This document shows positions 6,952-9,205 of a DNA stretch of 9,205 nucleotides, in pieces. The notes beneath the pieces are model-generated. The model searched no databases. It was not told the origin of the DNA and worked only from the letters and a program-made list of their open reading frames with translations. This DNA comes from Acidobacteriota bacterium (lineage in GTDB: Bacteria; Acidobacteriota; Vicinamibacteria; Vicinamibacterales; 2-12-FULL-66-21). Position 1 is the stretch's first letter, and each line of letters starts with the position of its first letter. The stretch spans positions 1-9,205 of the forward strand of contig JACCXG010000460.1 in assembly GCA_013697225.1 (NCBI GenBank). Direction: 5' to 3'. A program made the translations under genes and the position numbers.

Positions 6952-8490
6952 TCAATGCACGTGCCCATGCGCCGGAACGGCTGTGGAGAGGGATGCCAGC
7001 CGTACCAGATACGCCCCTTTTGTCACGACGCGATCTCCGGGCCGCACACCGTCCACAACCTGCACCAGGCCGCCACTGCGGGGGCCGAGCACCACGGGCC
7101 GGCGTTCGAAGGTTTCACCCTCACGCTGCACGAAGACACTCGGCCGTCCCGCGTCGTCCACGACGGCGGCGGCCGGAACGGCCGGGCGCGGTGCGGTCAT
7201 GTCCGTCAGCAGGTGGAGGAACACCGACTGGCCCACGGGCAGACCGTGCGGGCGATTATCGAAGGCGAACGTGATCGGGAGGGTACGGGACTGCGGATCG
7301 AGCACCTTGCCGACTCCTGACAGAGGCCCCGCGGGCAGCCGGTCCTCACGCCCTGGAACTTCGACCTCGGCCCCGGTCACGTCTCGCGATCGAAAGGCAT
7401 CGGCTTCCGCCATCTGGCCGACGACATGAATGCGTGCGGCGTCGACGACACGGAACAGGACCGTGCCTGCCGTGACGTTGGCACCGGTCGCGGCATCCCG
7501 CTGCGCGATGACGCCACTCAGCGGCGCACGAATCACGAACCGGCCGTCAGCGTCAGCGGTCTCTCCACCCCGGGCGGCGTTGTACTGCGCGAGGCTCGCC
7601 TCCGCTGCGGCGAGCCGTGCCTTCGCCTGCTCTTCGGCGCCGCGTGCTTCGTCGAGCCGCTTGTCGGGGGCCGCGCCGGCTTGCGTCAACCGCTCGGCGC
7701 GCTCGCGGTCACGCGCCGCCAGGGCCATCGCGGTCTGCGCGTCGCTGCGCGCGCGCTGGAGCTGCGGAAGATCGCCAGGGACCGCCGGCGGCGGCAGCAG
7801 GCGCGCCAGCTCCTGGCCGCGAGTCACGCCGGCGCCAAGGGGCAGGTCCAGCACACGCGTCAACCGCCCGTCGATCGGTGAGACGACGTCGGCGGCTCCT
7901 CCCGGCCTCGCTTCGAGTCGCGCCGGTGCGCGAATGGATTCGCGGATGGCTTCTTCGCCCACCACGGCCGTCCCGAAATCCAGGCTCCATTGCTGCTCCT
8001 TGAGGAAGCTGATGCCCTCCGCTTCCTCCGCGCCGTGTTCCGCTGCAGCCCGTGCGGCTTCAGCGTCCGGGTGCACGTCGACCTCGCCAACACGGTGCTC
8101 GTCGTCCAGGGCGCCCGCACGAAGCACGATCACGAGCTCGCGCCTGCCGGCGTGGCCAGGCGTCACGTCCACCCCGAAGATCCCGGGGCGGGATGGCCCA
8201 TCCACCCCGAACACTTCCGGTGGGCTCGACCCGCCGCGGAGGTGCACTTCGACCCGCCCTTCCGTCAAAGGCTTGAACGTGTCGAGCCGTGTCAGGTGGA
8301 TGGCAAACCGCGAACTCGCGCCGAGCGTCAGTGGCGGGTACTCGGCAAAGAGCTCGGTTCGATCCGTCCAGCGGGTGACGCTCAGCGCTTCCGGTTCTTC
8401 CTCGACTGCAGCCGGCGGCGGTGCGGACCGGTTACACCCGGATGCGAGGAAACACACGACGGCGAGGATCCAGAGGTGCTTCACGGCCAC
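6952..8490 (-). CDS. RND efflux periplasmic adaptor lipoprotein (CzcB/CusB type)
   Basis: This 512-residue membrane-fusion protein should bridge the RND pump and the outer-membrane channel. The signal peptide ends in lipobox LASGC with Cys19, so the mature protein is probably lipid-anchored. Residues about 35-145 form an extra N-terminal beta-type domain (TRWTDRTELFAEYPPLTLGA...), which I know from some metal-efflux adaptors. The standard parts follow: first lipoyl half-motif (VVSPIDGRLTRV, 202-213), helical hairpin with coiled-coil heptads (about 240-305), second lipoyl half (FVIRAPLSGVIAQRDAATGANV, 318-339, with VTAGTVLFRVVD after it), a beta-barrel (about 350-430) and a membrane-proximal domain (about 435-500). 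The C-terminus is HGHVH, a possible metal-binding tail. GTG at 8490 is the start because AGGAG lies seven bases upstream; GTG at 8484, in a GTGA overlap with the previous stop, is the alternative. The gene overlaps the outer-membrane factor gene by 10 bp. Confidence 0.92.
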   Translation of the reverse strand: MAVKHLWILAVVCFLASGCNRSAPPPAAVEEEPEALSVTRWTDRTELFAEYPPLTLGASSRFAIHLTRLDTFKPLTEGRVEVHLRGGSSPPEVFGVDGPSRPGIFGVDVTPGHAGRRELVIVLRAGALDDEHRVGEVDVHPDAEAARAAAEHGAEEAEGISFLKEQQWSLDFGTAVVGEEAIRESIRAPARLEARPGGAADVVSPIDGRLTRVLDLPLGAGVTRGQELARLLPPPAVPGDLPQLQRARSDAQTAMALAARDRERAERLTQAGAAPDKRLDEARGAEEQAKARLAAAEASLAQYNAARGGETADADGRFVIRAPLSGVIAQRDAATGANVTAGTVLFRVVDAARIHVVGQMAEADAFRSRDVTGAEVEVPGREDRLPAGPLSGVGKVLDPQSRTLPITFAFDNRPHGLPVGQSVFLHLLTDMTAPRPAVPAAAVVDDAGRPSVFVQREGETFERRPVVLGPRSGGLVQVVDGVRPGDRVVTKGAYLVRLASLSTAVPAHGHVH

Positions 8491-9205
8491 AGAACGTCTC
8501 CTACTGCGCGTTCGAGCGCGATCTGAGCCAGACGCGCGTCCCGCTGCAGCTCGAGGCTTCGAGCTCGTGCCCGTGCCGCCGTCCGGAAGGCGTCCAGCAG
8601 CTCGAGGACGCCCATTTCACCTTCGCGATAGGCGACCTCCGCGATCTGGATGAGCTCGTCCGCCGCCGCGGGGGCGTCATCCGCCAGAGCGGACTGCCGA
8701 AGCGCAAGCGCCTCGGAGGTACGGGTGATCTCGACGCGAATCTGGTGCTCGATTGACGCACGCTCGGCCTCGACACGTGCGCGTTCCGCCCCCCAGCGGG
8801 CGGCCTCCCGGCTGCCGGAGTCGAACAGCGGTACGGATACGCTCAGGCCGAACACCCCGCCTCGCACGCGACCAGCGCCGTCATCCGCCCGCTTGAGACC
8901 GCCGAACACACTCGGTGCGGGAAGGCGCGAGCGGCGCGCAGCCTCGGCTTCGAAATCCGCTCGCTCCGCTGAACGCTGGAGCGCGCGGAGTTCGGCTCGC
9001 CCCGCCACGGCACGTGTCATCAAGGCATCTGGCAGCACCGGCGGCTCGTCGAGATCGGTCCGCGCAGGAACTCGCCCTACTGAAACGTCCCGCGGCAGCA
9101 TGGCCACGAGGCCCGCTCGTGCTTCGGCGAGCTCGACGGCTGCCGATGTTGCGAGCCCCCGGGCCTCGCGGAGCTCCTGCTCCGCCCGCAACCGGTCGAA
9201 ACGTG
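8481..9205 (-). CDS. TolC/CzcC-type outer-membrane efflux factor, C-terminal part
   Basis: The last 240 codons of an outer-membrane efflux protein are present; the family is usually about 400-480 residues, so the N-terminal 40-50% lies past the right edge. The frame is open to the edge (RFDRLRAEQELREAR...), so the in-frame TTG at 9191 is not a start. The visible part is the second OEP repeat. It has long Ala/Glu/Arg-rich helices (about 1-35 and 55-85 of the visible part), a beta-strand segment VRGGVFGLSVSVPLFDSGSR, then more helix. The motif YREGEMGVLELLDAFRTA near the end is characteristic of CzcC/CusC-like factors. Trimers form the outer-membrane beta-barrel and the periplasmic alpha-tunnel that docks with the adaptor. 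As first gene of a C-B-A ordered operon, its upstream region, off the window, should carry the promoter. Confidence 0.9.
   Translation of the reverse strand, partial: RFDRLRAEQELREARGLATSAAVELAEARAGLVAMLPRDVSVGRVPARTDLDEPPVLPDALMTRAVAGRAELRALQRSAERADFEAEAARRSRLPAPSVFGGLKRADDGAGRVRGGVFGLSVSVPLFDSGSREAARWGAERARVEAERASIEHQIRVEITRTSEALALRQSALADDAPAAADELIQIAEVAYREGEMGVLELLDAFRTAARARARSLELQRDARLAQIALERAVGDVLWP
8498..8502 (-). promoter_or_regulatory. Ribosome binding site of the adaptor gene, inside the upstream gene
   Basis: AGGAG on the minus strand, seven bases before GTG 8490, lies within the last codons of the outer-membrane factor gene. The spacing favours 8490 over the in-frame GTG at 8484 (13 bases). 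Its position inside the upstream gene implies that the two genes are translated in tandem. Confidence 0.6.

Noticed and set aside
9189..9191. TTG at 9191 as start of the outer-membrane factor
   Set aside because: The frame remains open and helical in character up to the window edge, and a start here would delete the N-terminal half of the family.
1..9205. CRISPR arrays, tRNA/rRNA genes, insertion-sequence ends or transposases
   Set aside because: I saw no regularly spaced repeats, cloverleaf-like sequences, transposase motifs or clear terminal inverted repeats with target duplications, even around the 3746-3854 junction.

Overview
The window is GC-rich and every intact gene lies on the minus strand, so transcription runs from high to low coordinates. 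The best clue to the host is the PadR regulator followed by an 895-residue MacB/FtsX-type permease with a cytoplasmic N-terminal prefix. This is the 'ADOP' (acidobacterial duplicated orphan permease) arrangement, common in Acidobacteriota and occasional in related soil phyla. Acidobacteriota is an inference from gene content, not a proven assignment.

Layout in transcription order. From 9205 to 3853 lies a three-gene, CzcCBA-ordered tripartite efflux operon: a TolC/CzcC-type outer-membrane factor (5' end cut by the window edge), a CzcB/CusB-type lipoprotein adaptor, and a 1028-residue CusA/CzcA-type RND pump. The first two genes overlap by 10 bp and the last two are 12 bp apart. Together they should form a channel from inner membrane or periplasm to outside, probably for metal ions. 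The operon promoter and any metal sensor lie beyond the right edge.

From 3852 to 3616 is a spacer holding two things. One is a short, frameshifted fragment on the plus strand of a second ADOP/MacB permease, ending exactly where the RND stop codon begins. The other is a candidate sigma70-type promoter for the next operon. From 3615 to 583 is a two-gene operon, PadR regulator then ADOP permease. The permease ribosome binding site overlaps the PadR stop codon, which suggests translational coupling. No ABC ATPase gene is adjacent, as is usual for ADOPs.

From 582 to 1 there is no long intact gene. A strong GC hairpin sits 47 bp after the permease stop. Next comes what reads as a small membrane-protein gene broken by a frameshift in a run of five G (pseudogene or sequencing error). 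The left edge holds the first codons of a gene with a lipoprotein signal peptide.

I see no evidence for a wholly new system. The main content is ordinary envelope export machinery. The points worth a second look are the two gene remnants, which mark past rearrangement, and the mixed CusA/CzcA signature of the pump.
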